Below, piece by piece: positions 34,300 through 46,050 of a DNA stretch of 64,000 bases. A program made the position numbers and the translations under genes. The number at the start of each line of letters is the position of its first letter. The first letter of the stretch is position 1. This DNA comes from Paraspadella gotoi (taxonomy: Eukaryota; Chaetognatha). The stretch lies in the NCBI GenBank assembly GCA_051294375.1, contig CM119264.1:795477-859476 (forward strand), written 5' to 3'. The notes beneath the pieces are model-generated. The model was not told the origin of the DNA, ran no database searches, and was given only the letters and a program-made list of their open reading frames with translations.

Positions 34300-37200
34300 C
34301 TAAAAACAGAGAGAGAAAAAGACAGAAGAGATTGAAAAGATAAAAAGAAAGAGAGAGAGAGACAGGAGAGAAAGATGAGAGAGAGAGAGACTGAAGCAGA
34401 GAGAAGATCTAGAGTGAGAGAGAGAGAACTATGGAGAGAAGAGAAAGTAGATGGAGACGAGGGGAAGGAGAGCAGACACGAGAGAACAAGAGAGGATGAG
34501 GAGGCAGAGATGGAGAGTGAGAGAGTGAGAGAGAGAGAAAAAGAGACATGAGATTGAGAGAGGGAAAGAGAGAGAATAGAGAGAGAGAGAGAAAAGACAG
34601 AAGATGGATGAAAGGATTTAAACAAAGAGAAGATAGATGAGAGAGACAGAGAGAACGAGATATTGGAAGAAGAGTTAAAGAAAGATAGAGAGGCTCGTAA
34701 ATTGGACTGCCTACAAAAAAAAGATAGGAATACGAATATTTTGATGGAAAAAAGGATAGGGCCCCCAGGAAGATGACCGTGACACGACGCCGGCCTCTTG
34801 ACCCTTTGTGGGTGCGACCACCGGTGGCACACAGCCGCGCGGGCTCACGCAAAGAGAGGCGAGAGAGAGACAGGCCAGAGAGAGAGAGATAGAAAGAGAG
34901 AGAGAGCAATATGAGAGTAAGAAAGCACGCGCTGAAAAGAAAGTTACAAGAAAGAGAAATATAAAATGACTCTGATGGTTCTTCTCGCGCGCCGTTAGCA
35001 GTGTATTATTTTATATTCTATATATATATTTTTTCAGATTCGGATTTTCTAGCGGCTCTCCTCATAGTATGGAGAAATCAATTACATGATTATTACTGAT
35101 GAAACGAAGAAAAAAGGGAAAGCGAACTGGACTGAGTTGCCGCTTTCATATAACTTTTCTTCCCATGCAAGAATGCAAATCAGCAGGATTACACTATGTG
35201 GAGCTGCCTGTAGAAGAGCGACCAATATCGTCTATCCTGTAGAAAAGATTATTATTACTTCTCATATCCGCTTCTATCCCCAAAAGAACAAATAGAAACA
35301 ATAAAAAATAAAATAGAAATAAGTCTCTGAGTTCCCAGGTGATTGAATCGATGACGTGCGCTCATAATGGGCGGTGGAATTAAAAAAAAAGGCTTACCAA
35401 AAAAAGATTAAGACATTGGGAGAAGATAGATGAGATGAAGAGCAACGGCTGTAGAAGAGAAGAAAAGAGAAAGAAAGAGAGAGAGAATGCTGTGCATTTG
35501 TAGTAGAAAGGGAATAAGATGATAGGAGAGAGAGAGTGATGGAAGAGAGAGAGAGAAGCGAATCAGGGATATGAGAGATAATGATTGAATTTTAACGAAC
35601 GAGATTATCCCCCAGAAGTATGAGAGTGAGAGATAGAATAATTCTCCGAATATGCCGGGTATTGATAGGTATTTTCAGATTAAGGGGAGAATGCGGTGTA
35701 GAGTGAAAGATTACATTCTCTCACAGAGTCGTACTGAGAGATACGTTAGGTAAGCTTGCGGCGGACTGAGGCTGCGACTCTGCGTAGCGGCCAAGGGTCG
35801 TCCACAGCTGGCCGACTGCGCTCTGACATCTCGGACACGACAGCTCTGCTGCGCGAATAGACCCTTGATGGTTATTATGGCAATGTGCGGCTTTGTGTGG
35901 ATAGTACTTTCCTGTGTCTTCCTTAACCTGTTATGCGGTGGGTGGGACTTTAAATACCTGCATAGTCCACGTGTTAGAATATAGAAAATACCGTTAGTTA
36001 CCGGTTCGGTTCAGATCGGATGATTTAGCCACCCGTGTCAGGACGATCCTCACAATCAAACGATACAATGCCCTAACAGTACAATGCCCTGCTTCAAGAA
36101 TTTTTTTCCAGTTCAACACTCGGAATAACATTTTTCAACTCTCCGTCTCGTTGTCGCGGGACGTCTCTAATGCTCCCTGGTCATTAAGCGTGTACACAAT
36201 ATACGCATACTACACTGTATGGCCCCTGAAGGATCTCTTTTGGGATCATACTTCATCATGCCATATGGAGCAGCAGATGCTTCTCATTTTGAGAACGAGA
36301 GGCTCTTGGTTTCGGTCATTCCTCACGAGCCTGTATGTGGTTCGTTTGGTATCCTTTTTATGGGGATCGGATTACCGAATTACCTTAATTTGAGATATCT
36401 TTATGCTTTGACCATAAAATTTGATTATATTTAAACTTACTATTATACGTTAGAGTTGTCACCAGTCAAGACTATACAAACTTTCACCTCACCATCGGAC
36501 TATTGTATTCTTCCTCGATGTCGAATATTTTTAATTATTGACATCTCCAGTACAATTCTCAAATAATACATTTCCCTTTCTAGTTCCTTCAGCCAATCTC
36601 GCTAGAGTGATCTCCGGTTCCTTGTTCCCCTTCAATCCGCCAAAACCCTCGGGTTACCTGTTTCACACCTAGGTTACAATGCCCACAAAACCCCCTCACG
36701 CGCCACTCTCAGACATACTCTTCTCTCGTCGACGAATTAAAAAAACAGCAAAGGACCCGAAAATCGACAGGGCAATGTATGGTTCTCTTTCCGGGAGAGT
36801 TGGCCTCATTCTGAGTTTTGGTTATATACTTACGATGATTTAATATTAATCTTAATAGCTTTAAATCAAAATATAGTTTTAAAAGTTAATGATAAAATCT
36901 AATGTAATACCTCATTAAATCCTTAATCACATAAAGCCTTTACCGAGATTCCTTACCTTTTAGAAACTTAAAAATTCATGTTTAATTGAATAAATCCTGT
37001 AACCAATATTTTACTGCTCCTTTATACCTCTGATAAATTCCTTTCTAAACAATCTTAAAACTCTATAATCCTTTTCTTTCAATTAAATATAACCATTTTT
37101 TAAGATTGAATGTGAATAAATATATCATTAACTCTTTTAGAGAGAGAGGCTATAAAATTCTTAACTATTGAATTAGTTACATCAAGGCCACCAAATTAAA

Positions 37201-38480
37201 CCTAAGTTATTATGTCACGTTATAAATAATTCCTCATACCTTTACTTATAATCTTCTATAATTAACTAATCCTAACCTTAACTATAAAACCCTCTCATTT
37301 TACCCTGTTGCACTATCTTTTGAATTCCTTTAATTAGTGATTATTTGAAGGTTGTACATTAAATTACACCTCGGATAATATTTAAGATTAAGCGTCTGAT
37401 GAGATCCAGTACGTACAAGGAAAACTCCTCAAATGCGACCCCGTCAAGTACCGTAACTCTGACGAAATATCACCTTTTCACCTTTAACTAGTATTGCCCT
37501 TATAGGACCTAGTTAACCTGAACTCATGCACTCGTCAAAACTATTAAGCTTAGTTATCACAACTTTATAAAAATATCGGATTAAATAAACACATATAAAT
37601 CTATCTAACTATATTCAGTCTTGACAAGTTAATCTTTAACATCATAACGAAAAAAATTGATAACATATATTCCACGGTGTGCTCAATTTATTAATAACAT
37701 CGCGCGCGCCTGAGATCTCTCATAAAAGGCTTAACTTACTCCTCACACATTCACACCTTTTACGAAATCTTTATTTAATCTCGTATTCTACATTTCACTA
37801 CAAACTGTGAGACAGATTATATTTAAATACGGGGATAACACAGAGAGTGCGTATAAAGAAAGACCTGAAAGCAAACATTCTCAACACTTAACTTAAGAAG
37901 ATTCCTTAATTCAATCATTGCGCTAGAAGTGCTTGTCACTAACTCGAAGAGAATGCAGTACAATATGTGGATATTTTGCTGGAGACTGATATGGCCGCGA
38001 TGAAGAAGGGACGTTATTGTAATTTTAAGAGGTAGAGAGTAGCCCGAGAAAACAATGCCTACGTGCCACCGTAAATGAGATTTACATCGTTTGTGATTGG
38101 ATTTGTACCTGAATATAGTTGAAAAATAGCGATTGATTGATTGGTAAACAAAAGTTTCAAAGATAGCCTTTCTTTTTTCTAATCGAGTATACGTCGCTCC
38201 TCATACCGACTGACGTTTAATACGCAAAAAACCCAGAAGACATCTCGTTCTACTCCTAAATTTCCACCAAGATTTGAGAATTTTGCGTAGAAAAAGAGAT
38301 GCAGAGGTGTCCTTTAGTTGAAATAAGGCCGAATAGGTTAGTGTGGGAATGGTGACAGGGCGAAGAGATGGAAAAGGAAAGAAAGGAAAAAAAGAATGGA
38401 GAATAATAAAAGAGTCTCATTTTGAAATAAATTTCGTAAGGTTAACCAAAGATAGAGTGCGACGACTTTTTTTGCTGTGG
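34300..38480. repeat. Block D, copy 2, second part (very noisy)
   Basis: Resumes the block: 34320 matches 39465, 35366 matches 40090, 36600 matches 40900, 38330 matches 41845. It is about 1.7 kb longer than the matching stretch of copy 3 because of many small insertions, and the telomere-like region (36830-37950) is almost unrecognisable. Looks like uncorrected read consensus. Confidence 0.7.
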
Positions 38481-38684
38481 ATTGAAGATGGAAGGAAAGG
38501 GACGAAGAGGAGAAGAGAGAAGATGAGAGGAAGAGGAAGAGAGAGGAGGAGTGAGAGAGAGGGAGAAAAAGAGAGGAAAAAAGAGAGAGGAGGAGAGAGG
38601 ATTGAGATGGGAAGTGAGAGCAGTGAATGAGGGAGAGAGAGAGAAAGAGTTGGAGATGGAAGAAAGCAAGTGAAGGAGTGATAC

Positions 38685-38721
<37 letters not shown>

Positions 38722-39371
38722 AGAGGGAAAAAAGCGTTCTTGACGCGAGGGAACCATCAAGTTTTTTAGTCCCTTGGGCTCCTGGGACCAAGTCGGGCTG
38801 CATGCATGGCTGCAGAATCATAGAAAACAGCCTGGAGCAGTGGGTGGAGATAGGTGGGCGGTTTTAGGGGGTAGTTGAGGGTGGTTTAATGGGGTGAAGG
38901 TGGAAATGGGAATGGTTTGAGATGATGGTTAAAGTGCAAATGGATTTGGAAAGAAAATTCGGTTGGAATCTGCGATAGGCTATTAAAAAATGAAAAAGGA
39001 AAAGAAATTAAAAAATTAAAAAGAAAGAGAATCTGGTACTGTTTTTCGCAAACGCCCCTTTTTTGTTTAAAATCTCTGAACTTAATTTTATCTAAAATAT
39101 TTAAGTTAAATTTTAACCGTAATCTTGTAACAAAAATTCAACCCTATCTTTAGACCTTATCCAAAAACTTTACCATAATCCTTGAATCTAACATAATCAT
39201 AGTAATGATACAAGTAAATCTATTTAATTCTAAATTAAAGTTGTAATTGAGAGGTTTTGGAAAACATGATTGAAATTTGTTTGAAGGTTCTTTTGCCGTG
39301 GAGAGAGAAGCTGAATGCAGTTGTGTGACAGGAAAGAAAAGAAAAGGATGTAGACAAGGAGAGAGGCGAAC

Positions 39372-39420
<49 letters not shown>

Positions 39421-40137
39421 TGAGAGAGGGAAAGAGAGAGAAAGAGAGAGAGAGAGAAAAAGACAGAAGAGATTGAAAGATAAAAAGAAAGAGAGAGAGA
39501 GACAGAGAGAAAGAGAGAGAGAGAGTAAGAGAGATAGAGAGGAGTAAATTTGACCCTAAAAAAAAAGAAGGAATTTGACGATTTTTGTAGAGAAAAAGTG
39601 ATTTGGTTTTTTTGCCTCCAGGGATTAAGGGAACCCCGGGACACGACGCCGGCCTCTGACCCTTGTGGGTGGACCCCGGGTGGAGAGGTAGAGAGAGAGA
39701 GGGAGAGAGAGACAGGCAGAGAGAGAGATAGAAAGAGAGAGAGAGAGAGAGTAAGAAAGAGAAAAAGAGTTAAAAAGAAAGAAAATAAAATGATTGTCTT
39801 TGCGTTACAGTGTATTATTTTTATATTCTTATATATATATTTTTTTCAGATTCGGATTTCTAGTTTATAGTTTATTGAGAATCATTTTTATTATGAAGTT
39901 AAAATTGAAAAAAAAAGGGAAAGCGACTGACTGATGTTCCGTTTCTATAACTTTTCTTCCCAGCAGAACAAATCAGCGATTCACTATTGGCTTTGAATTC
40001 TCTATGTAAAGATTTTCTCGCACCAAAGAAAAAAAAACATAAAAAAAAAATAATTCTGATCCCAAGATTTGAATCAGATGACGTTTGATAAATGGGCGGT
40101 GGAATAAAAAAAAAGGCTTTACCAAAAAGTAGACATT

Positions 40138-40139
<2 letters not shown>

Positions 40140-40199
<60 letters not shown>
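40140..40199 (+). repeat. (GA)n tract
   Basis: About 30 uninterrupted GA units in block D copy 3. The same tract is split up in copies 1 and 2. Confidence 0.95.
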
Positions 40200-40201
<2 letters not shown>

Positions 40202-40285
40202 CGCGAATTCCGTTGATGGAATTTCATAAAGGGAGAATGCGTTATGAAGATCATTCTCTCCAAGTCGTCGAGAATCGAGGAAGCT

Positions 40286-40375
40286 GCGGCGGACTGAGGC
40301 GGCTCTGCAGCTGGCCAAGGCGGCTCTACAGCTGGCCGACGCGGCTCTGCATCTGGCCGATGCAGCTCTGCTGCG
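40286..40375 (+). repeat. 21-bp GC-rich tandem repeat
   Basis: Three and a half units of 21 bp (gcggctctgcagctggcc plus 3 bases). One frame reads AALQLAK/AALQLAD heptads with a helix-like pattern, and the minus strand reads Pro/Ala-rich. No start or family is recognised. Diverged copies lie at 22665-22745 and about 35755-35860. Confidence 0.7.
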
Positions 40376-41042
40376 CGAATAGACCCTGAGTTTATTGGCA
40401 GGCGGTTTGTGGACATTCCTATGCTTCCTACCAGTTGGGGACTAAACCTGTGTCCTGGAGGTCGCGATCGGATGATTTAGCCACCGTGTCAGACGTGTCA
40501 CAATCAAACGATACAATGCCCTAACAGTACAATGCCCTGTTCAAGAATTTTTCCGTCAAACTCGGAAACATTTTTCAACTCTCCTCTCTCCGGATCATTC
40601 CCTGTCAAGTGAAAAAGGCTGAAGACTCTCGGTATCTTCTCAGCACCTTTGAGCGGCCATGGAACGGGCGGTTTACGGCCTTCCTCACGCTTAGTAGTTT
40701 GGGTATCTTTTTGGGGATCGATACCGATTCCTTAATTGGTATTTAGCTTGACCTAAATTTTGATTATTTAAATATATTATACGTTAGAGTTGTCACAGTC
40801 AAACTAACAAACTTTCATCACCTCGGATTTGATTCGATTCGATTTGATTTGATCTCCAGTCTCTACTAACATCCCCTTCAGTCCCAGCCAATCCGTTAGA
40901 GTGATCTCCGGTTCCTTGTTCCCCTTCAATCCCCAAAACCCGGTTCCTTGTTCCCCTTCAATCCCCAAAACCCTCCGCTCCCTTCGCTCTCTCTCTCGTC
41001 GACGAATAAAAACGCAAAGACCGACATCGACAGGCAATGTTG

Positions 41043-41852
41043 GGCTCTCTTTTCCGAGAGTGCCCCATTTCTGTTTGTTTATCTCAGAATTTAATTTTAA
41101 TCTTAATATTTAATCAAAATATAGTTTTAAAATTTATGATAATATTAATAATATTAACCTTAATCACTAACCTTAACCAAATCCTCAACCTTAACTTAAT
41201 CTTTAATTAATAATCCTAACCCTAACCTAATCCTCAACCTTAACTTAATCCTTAATTAATAACATAATTTTATTCTTAACCTTAACTTAATTCTTAATTA
41301 ATAACCCTAACCCTAACTTAACCCTCAACCTTTACTTAATCCTTAATTAATAATCCTAACCCTAACTTAACCCTCAACCTTCACTTAATCCTTAATTAAT
41401 AACCCTAACCTTAACTTAACCCTCAACCTTCACTTAATCCTTAATTAATAATCCTAAACCTAACCTAATCCTCAACCTTAACTTAATCCTTAATTAATAA
41501 CATAACTTAATTCTTAACCTTAACTTAATCCTTAATTAATAACCCTAACCCTAACTTAATCCTCAACCTTCACTTATTCCTTAATTAATAATCCTAACCC
41601 TAACCTAATTCTCAACCTTAACTTAATCCTTAATTCATAATCCTAAATGCTTGTCACTAACTCAAATCTCAATTTTTTTCTATGGCGCTGAAGAAGGCTT
41701 GTAATTTAAAGCCGAAACATGTACGTCCCTATGTACCAATAAAATCGTTGTTGTAAACAAATTCAAACTTCTTCTACTAATCTTAAACTTAAAAAAAAAA
41801 CAACCTATTTCCAAATTTAAGATAAAATCGGGTGTCCTTGGAAAATAAGGCC
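41043..41852 (+). mobile_element. Inverted-end element with telomere-like interior (type copy)
   Basis: Left end ggctctcttttccgagagtg; right end reads in reverse GGCCTTATTTTCCAAGGACA, so the two ends are imperfect inverted repeats of about 40 bp. The interior (41095-41650) is a chain of degenerate CCCTAA-like units joined by 'cttaatccttaattaataa', with a higher-order period of about 50 bp. Flanking caatgttg (left) and gaatgttg (right) could be an 8-bp target duplication. No coding capacity. Confidence 0.6.
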
Positions 41853-41964
41853 GAATGTTGTGGGTGACAGGGCAGAAGGAAAAGGAAAGAAAGGAAAAAA
41901 AAGAAAGAAATAAAAAAAATCCTTTGAAAAAATGGTAACAAAGAAGGCGACGACTTTTTTGTGG

Positions 41965-42098
<134 letters not shown>

Positions 42099-42224
42099 GA
42101 GGATATACTGGTTGTGACGCATAAATAGCTGAGAAGAAAAGAGTTTTGCTGTAGTGATGTAGTAATATCACTATCCGTTTGTTACGACTGTCTCGAGCTC
42201 TCTGGGTAAACTCTTCATTCCCGA

Positions 42225-42345
42225 ACACACCGGTCCTGGGTTCCAACCTTGATCGGCAACGGTCCTTGCAAAGAGAGTGACGGACCGGTTAAACTACCGG
42301 TAGCAAGCTTACCGCCGGATCCGAAGTTCCGGAAAGCAAGGCAAC
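42225..42345 (-). mobile_element. tRNA-derived SINE candidate
   Basis: Minus strand: 'ggtagtttaaccggtccgtc' (A-box-like), 'tctctttgcaaggaccgttg', then 'caaggttggaaccca' (B-box-like). The duplicate in block D copy 1 has the cleaner 'caagggttgaacc'. Confidence 0.45.
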
Positions 42346-42562
42346 TGACGGGAAAAATATCCAAGGCACACTCTCTCCTTTGTCTCTTTAACACTTCGAA
42401 TTATATTTAACTTTTTTTATGAACATCAATAAAAGAAAAATATTTAATAGATTTTAAAATTATTATCATAATTATTAAAATGATTATTAAAAACTTAGCT
42501 TTCATTTGGGAACATTGGAACGATATAAACATCAACTAAGTAATATACTTATTAAGTACAAT

Positions 42563-42905
42563 TTTTGTCAAAAGCGTTTATTTTACAAGCGCTATTTAAA
42601 AAATATACAGAAAATGTAATATCTAGTACATAGGTATCAAAGTTAAACATAAACTTATGAAGAAACTTGTTGGCTACAATATATTTTTGTTCAATTTTTA
42701 TTTTATATGACTTTTTTTTTCTGTTGCTTTCCATAGGTTTAGGGTCTGTGGATTTTGCGCTCAGTGGACTGAAAACTTCTATCCACATTGTAACTAATGC
42801 GAGTTTTATTTAGTTTTCGATATCACTATTTAGCTAAAAAAAGTTGACAAACGACAATTTGATTATTTGTTTTGGAATCAGGATTTTGAAAAACGCCTCT
42901 CGGTA
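42563..42905. other. AT-rich unique sequence
   Basis: No gene or repeat recognised. Confidence 0.5.
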
Positions 42906-42923
42906 TTTTTGCTTTAAAATTAA

Positions 42924-42944
42924 GAGAGAGAGAGAGGGAGAGAA

Positions 42945-43019
<75 letters not shown>

Positions 43020-43024
43020 TGAGA

Positions 43025-43083
<59 letters not shown>
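42924..43083 (+). repeat. (GA)n tract, interrupted
   Basis: Several pure GA runs separated by GGAGA and GATGAGA interruptions. Confidence 0.9.
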
Positions 43084-43086
<3 letters not shown>

Positions 43087-43311
43087 AAAAGGTCCATGAA
43101 TAAACAAAGGAATCTGCCCATCACAATTGCTCTGAGGAATTTGGGCGTGCGTCTGGCATTAAATCCAATCCGGAATCCTTGCCTCTTGCTGATGGAATAG
43201 TTTTCCCGACGTCGGAACAATGAAGGAAGCGTCAGCTTTTAGTTAAATTAAACTGAAACCATAAAAAAGATTAAATAAACATAAATTAGTGGCTGAATTC
43301 ATGTACTATTC

Positions 43312-43530
43312 GACCTATTTTCCCAATACGCCACGTTTTATTTTAAATTGGAAATTAGGTTAATTTTTTTTTAGTTAAAGATTAGGTTAACGGTTAGGAA
43401 TTAGGGATTAGGGTAGTGGTTAAGGTTACAGACTTGGTTTGTAATGAGTTTATTTTAGTTTAAAAAATATATATAGGTTATATATTAGGGTTAAATTTAA
43501 AATCTGAAATAAACAAACAGAAAGAGAGCC
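43312..43530 (-). mobile_element. Inverted-end element with telomere-like interior
   Basis: Left end 'cctattttcccaatacgcca', interior 'ggattagggatta...gtggttaaggtta', right end 'aacaaacagaaagagagcc' (43530), the reverse complement of the GGCTCTCTTT...CTGTTTGTT terminus. Short copy, about 220 bp, with the G-rich strand on top. Confidence 0.5.
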
Positions 43531-43569
43531 ATGGGGTCATTTTAAAGGATGAGTAAGAATTCGATTCGG

Positions 43570-43614
43570 AGAGACAGAGAGAGAGAAATAAAGAGAGAGA
43601 GAGAGAGAGAGAGA

Positions 43615-43656
<42 letters not shown>

Positions 43657-43842
43657 GAGGGGAAGCACTTAGTCACGTATCGTCCTTCCCACTTCATGTT
43701 TATGTCTCTTCTCTTCGTTTTCCTTTCATCTCTTTATTTTTCTTCTTCCTTTTTTTTCCTTTTTTCCTTTCTTTTCTTCTCTCTTTACAAAAAGAAATTC
43801 GTTCTCTCTTTTTCGTCTTATTCGTCATCGTCATCGTCATCG

Positions 43843-43883
<41 letters not shown>
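43570..43883. repeat. (GA)n, then CT-rich and (TCA)n repeats
   Basis: (GA)n at 43570-43655 and a pyrimidine stretch to 43820, then TCATCG/TCA triplets at 43820-43883 coding Ser runs. Confidence 0.85.
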
Positions 43884-44240
43884 TACTAAACATTACTCTA
43901 CCTTTCCTTTGAACATGGCGTAAAAAAGAATTCGGGCACCATTTTCCGACACTGCCTTTTTTCTTATGCAATGCCAGGATCTTAATTTTGTCTTAAATAT
44001 GCCGAATGTTTTACCAAATCGTTGATCCAATCTTAAGCCTATCCCAATCCCTAACCAAACTTCAGTATCCTAAATCCTAAATTTTATAAGGTTAGTTCTA
44101 TACATATATAAATATAGCCTACTGCGAATATTAAAAAAATCATAGAATCAATTTTTTTTTCATAAATTCCTATTCACAGGGTGTACGTTGTCAAAAATTC
44201 ACTTTTGAAATTTTCATACGTAACTTTCACTACGCTCAAT

Positions 44241-44640
44241 TGCAGGAACCTACTACGTCATTATCTTGTAAGAGTGATGGACCAAAGACGATCCAAAGCC
44301 AGGGTCAAGATAACCTATTTATTTGACGAATGGCGAAATATTATAATGGTTGCATCGCAGTGGGAATCAGAACCAAGAATGGAATTTTATACGCGACTCG
44401 GATAAAATCTACCAAGGACTCTCCGATTGGATAGAATTATCGGCGAAAAAAACCAATGAGAAGACGGACTTCATGCCATCGGGGAATGAGCCAGTGTCGA
44501 TGAGCCGATTGAAGAGTATAAATACTTGGCCATTTTGTATTGAATCCATTCTGTCTCAAATTCTGACACCGTGTTGCTTGTGGCTTTCTGAAGAATTAAA
44601 TCCACTTTCATGTTGAAATCTCTGTCTACTTACTTAAATA
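44241..44640 (+). mobile_element. LTR of a Ty3/gypsy-like element, second family
   Basis: Starts 'tgcaggaacctactacgtca'. TATAAATA at 44517-44524 and ATTAAA at 44595-44600, ending '...tctacttacttaaata' directly before a primer site. Its last 50 bases resemble the end of the LTR at 3534-3850 ('aaatcc...tgtctacttact'), so the families are related. The first third resembles dispersed repeat R1. No element interior follows. Confidence 0.6.
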
Positions 44641-44671
44641 CGGTGGCAGCGGTGGAATTCAAACCCGCGCC
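44641..44671 (+). other. Primer binding site, tRNA-Leu type
   Basis: cggtggcagcggtggaattc followed by 'aaacccgcgcc' is complementary to the acceptor, T-arm and part of the long variable arm of a class II tRNA, best fitting tRNA-Leu. The complementarity extends well beyond the usual 18 bases. Confidence 0.65.
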
Positions 44672-44771
44672 TCCGAAGTTAAGGTATAAAAATTATGGTA
44701 TAAAATGAACTTGATGCAAGAAAGAAATCGAATAATGCAATGACTTTGCTTTTAGTCAAAGACGATATCTT

Positions 44772-44960
44772 ATTAGTTGCGCCGCGAGTACTCGCGGAGC
44801 AACTCTATAAGTCACTTTTCGGTCGGTCTGTCAGTCGGTATGTCTTTCCGACGGTCTGACCCACTTACTTGGTTGCTCATTTGTTATGACAGGAACAAAG
44901 CTCAAATCTAAGCGACTGCTAGCGCCGCTTGTTGTTTTTCAAGAAAGATCATAAACTATA
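44772..44960 (-). mobile_element. Helitron-like 3' end, hairpin family 1 (best copy)
   Basis: Minus strand order: 'ggcgctagcagtcgcttag', 'caaatgagcaaccaag', GACC/GACA-like run, 'aaaagtgacttatagagttg', palindrome CCGCGAGTACTCGCGG (44782-44797), then CTAAT (44772-44776). CTAA followed by T is the textbook Helitron 3' junction. Confidence 0.65.
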
Positions 44961-45049
44961 AAAAACAATAAGCGTGATTCCAACGCAGTAGGTGTCGAAA
45001 ATACATGGAAATACACGGGATAACAAAGTCACTGAGGCGCAACACAACA

Positions 45050-45182
45050 TTTCAATTTCCCTTCTTATTTTTCTCCTTTTTTTTCTCATCATCGAGTTTG
45101 TTTACTTTTTTTTTTGATTTTCTGTTTCTTTTATTCCTCGCGTTTTCCTTTTTTCCCCTTTTTTTTCTCTCATTTTATCTTT

Positions 45183-45225
<43 letters not shown>

Positions 45226-45393
45226 CTCCTGACTCTCTCGGTTCGTCTCCATCCTCTCTCTCTCCTCTCCTCTCTCCTCTCTTTATATCTCTCTCTTTTT
45301 CTCCTCTCTCTTTTCTCTCTCATACTTTTTCCTGCCCTTTTTTTTCATTTACGCCTTTTTTAGTTTTTTATCGTCTGTTTCTCTATCTCTCTC

Positions 45394-45433
<40 letters not shown>

Positions 45434-45434
45434 T

Positions 45435-45468
<34 letters not shown>

Positions 45469-45733
45469 CTCTTCTCTCTCTCTCTCCTCTCTCTCTTTCC
45501 TCTCTCTCTCTCTCCTCTCTTTTCTCTCTCTCTCCACCTTGAAGTGAATTTCTCGCATTTATCTCGCTCCCCTTTTCCCCTCGGGAAAAATTTCTCTTGT
45601 TTTCACGATCTGCGTTTCCTCACGAAATGCCAGTGAAAATCACGATTCCTTCACAACTCGTTCTAGCAGCAAAGGGAAGAGGAGGAGGAGGAAAAAGAAG
45701 AGGAGGAAGAGGAGGAGGAAGAGGAGGAGAATA
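45050..45733. repeat. Long pyrimidine region, then (GGA)n
   Basis: T/C-rich sequence to 45180, then (CT)n with TTCTC/CCTCTC interruptions to about 45535; (GGA)n at 45675-45732. Confidence 0.85.
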
Positions 45734-45783
45734 AAATAAAAATTTTTTTTTGAAAAGAAAAGGTTGCAAATCGTCGAAACAAT

Positions 45784-45850
45784 TAATTAAAAAAAGTCAT
45801 CTCAATAAGACATTTATCGGTCGGTCGGTCGGTCTGACCCACTCACATTT
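45784..45850 (-). mobile_element. Fragment of hairpin family 1
   Basis: Minus strand: 'gtgggtcagaccgaccgacc', then 'ataaatgtcttattgagatg' in the place of the AAAAGTGACTTATAGAG segment. The hairpin is missing. Confidence 0.4.
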
Positions 45851-45958
45851 GAAATGCTTTTAACTCAGGTAATACTTCAGAATATTTTGTTTGTACTTTG
45901 TAGTTAGTACCTCAAAAAGCGATCATATGACTCTTTGACTTTGGGTCTTTGACTCCGT

Positions 45959-46050
45959 TTTTTTTTTTTTTTTTTTTTTTTTGTTTTTTTTTTTTTTTTT
46001 TTTTTTTTACTTTGACTCCGTTGCTCATTTCTTTTTTTTGTTTTTTTTTT
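45959..46050. repeat. Poly(T) runs
   Basis: Two T runs (45959-46008 and 46031-46050) around a duplicated 'ctttgactccgtt'. Confidence 0.85.

Larger units (their letters stand above)
28940..34300. mobile_element. 5.4-kb segment interrupting block D copy 2
   Basis: Block D copy 2 stops at about 28940 in a (GA)n tract and resumes at about 34300. Copies 1 and 3 are continuous there (21480-21500; 39430-39445). The segment begins near 'TCGTGAGATTGAATTTG' and ends in a family 2 hairpin terminus with CTAAAAA (34292-34298), so its right edge coincides with a Helitron-like end. It could be a large insertion or a misjoin. Confidence 0.45.

Noticed and set aside
36151-36434. Two overlapping open frames of 71-80 codons
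   Set aside because: They lie in the noisiest block D copy and are absent from the equivalent region of copy 3 (about 40580-40760).
41095-41650. True telomere or chromosome end
   Set aside because: CCCTAA-like units are degenerate, interspersed with CTTAAT segments, bounded by inverted ends and followed by ordinary sequence.
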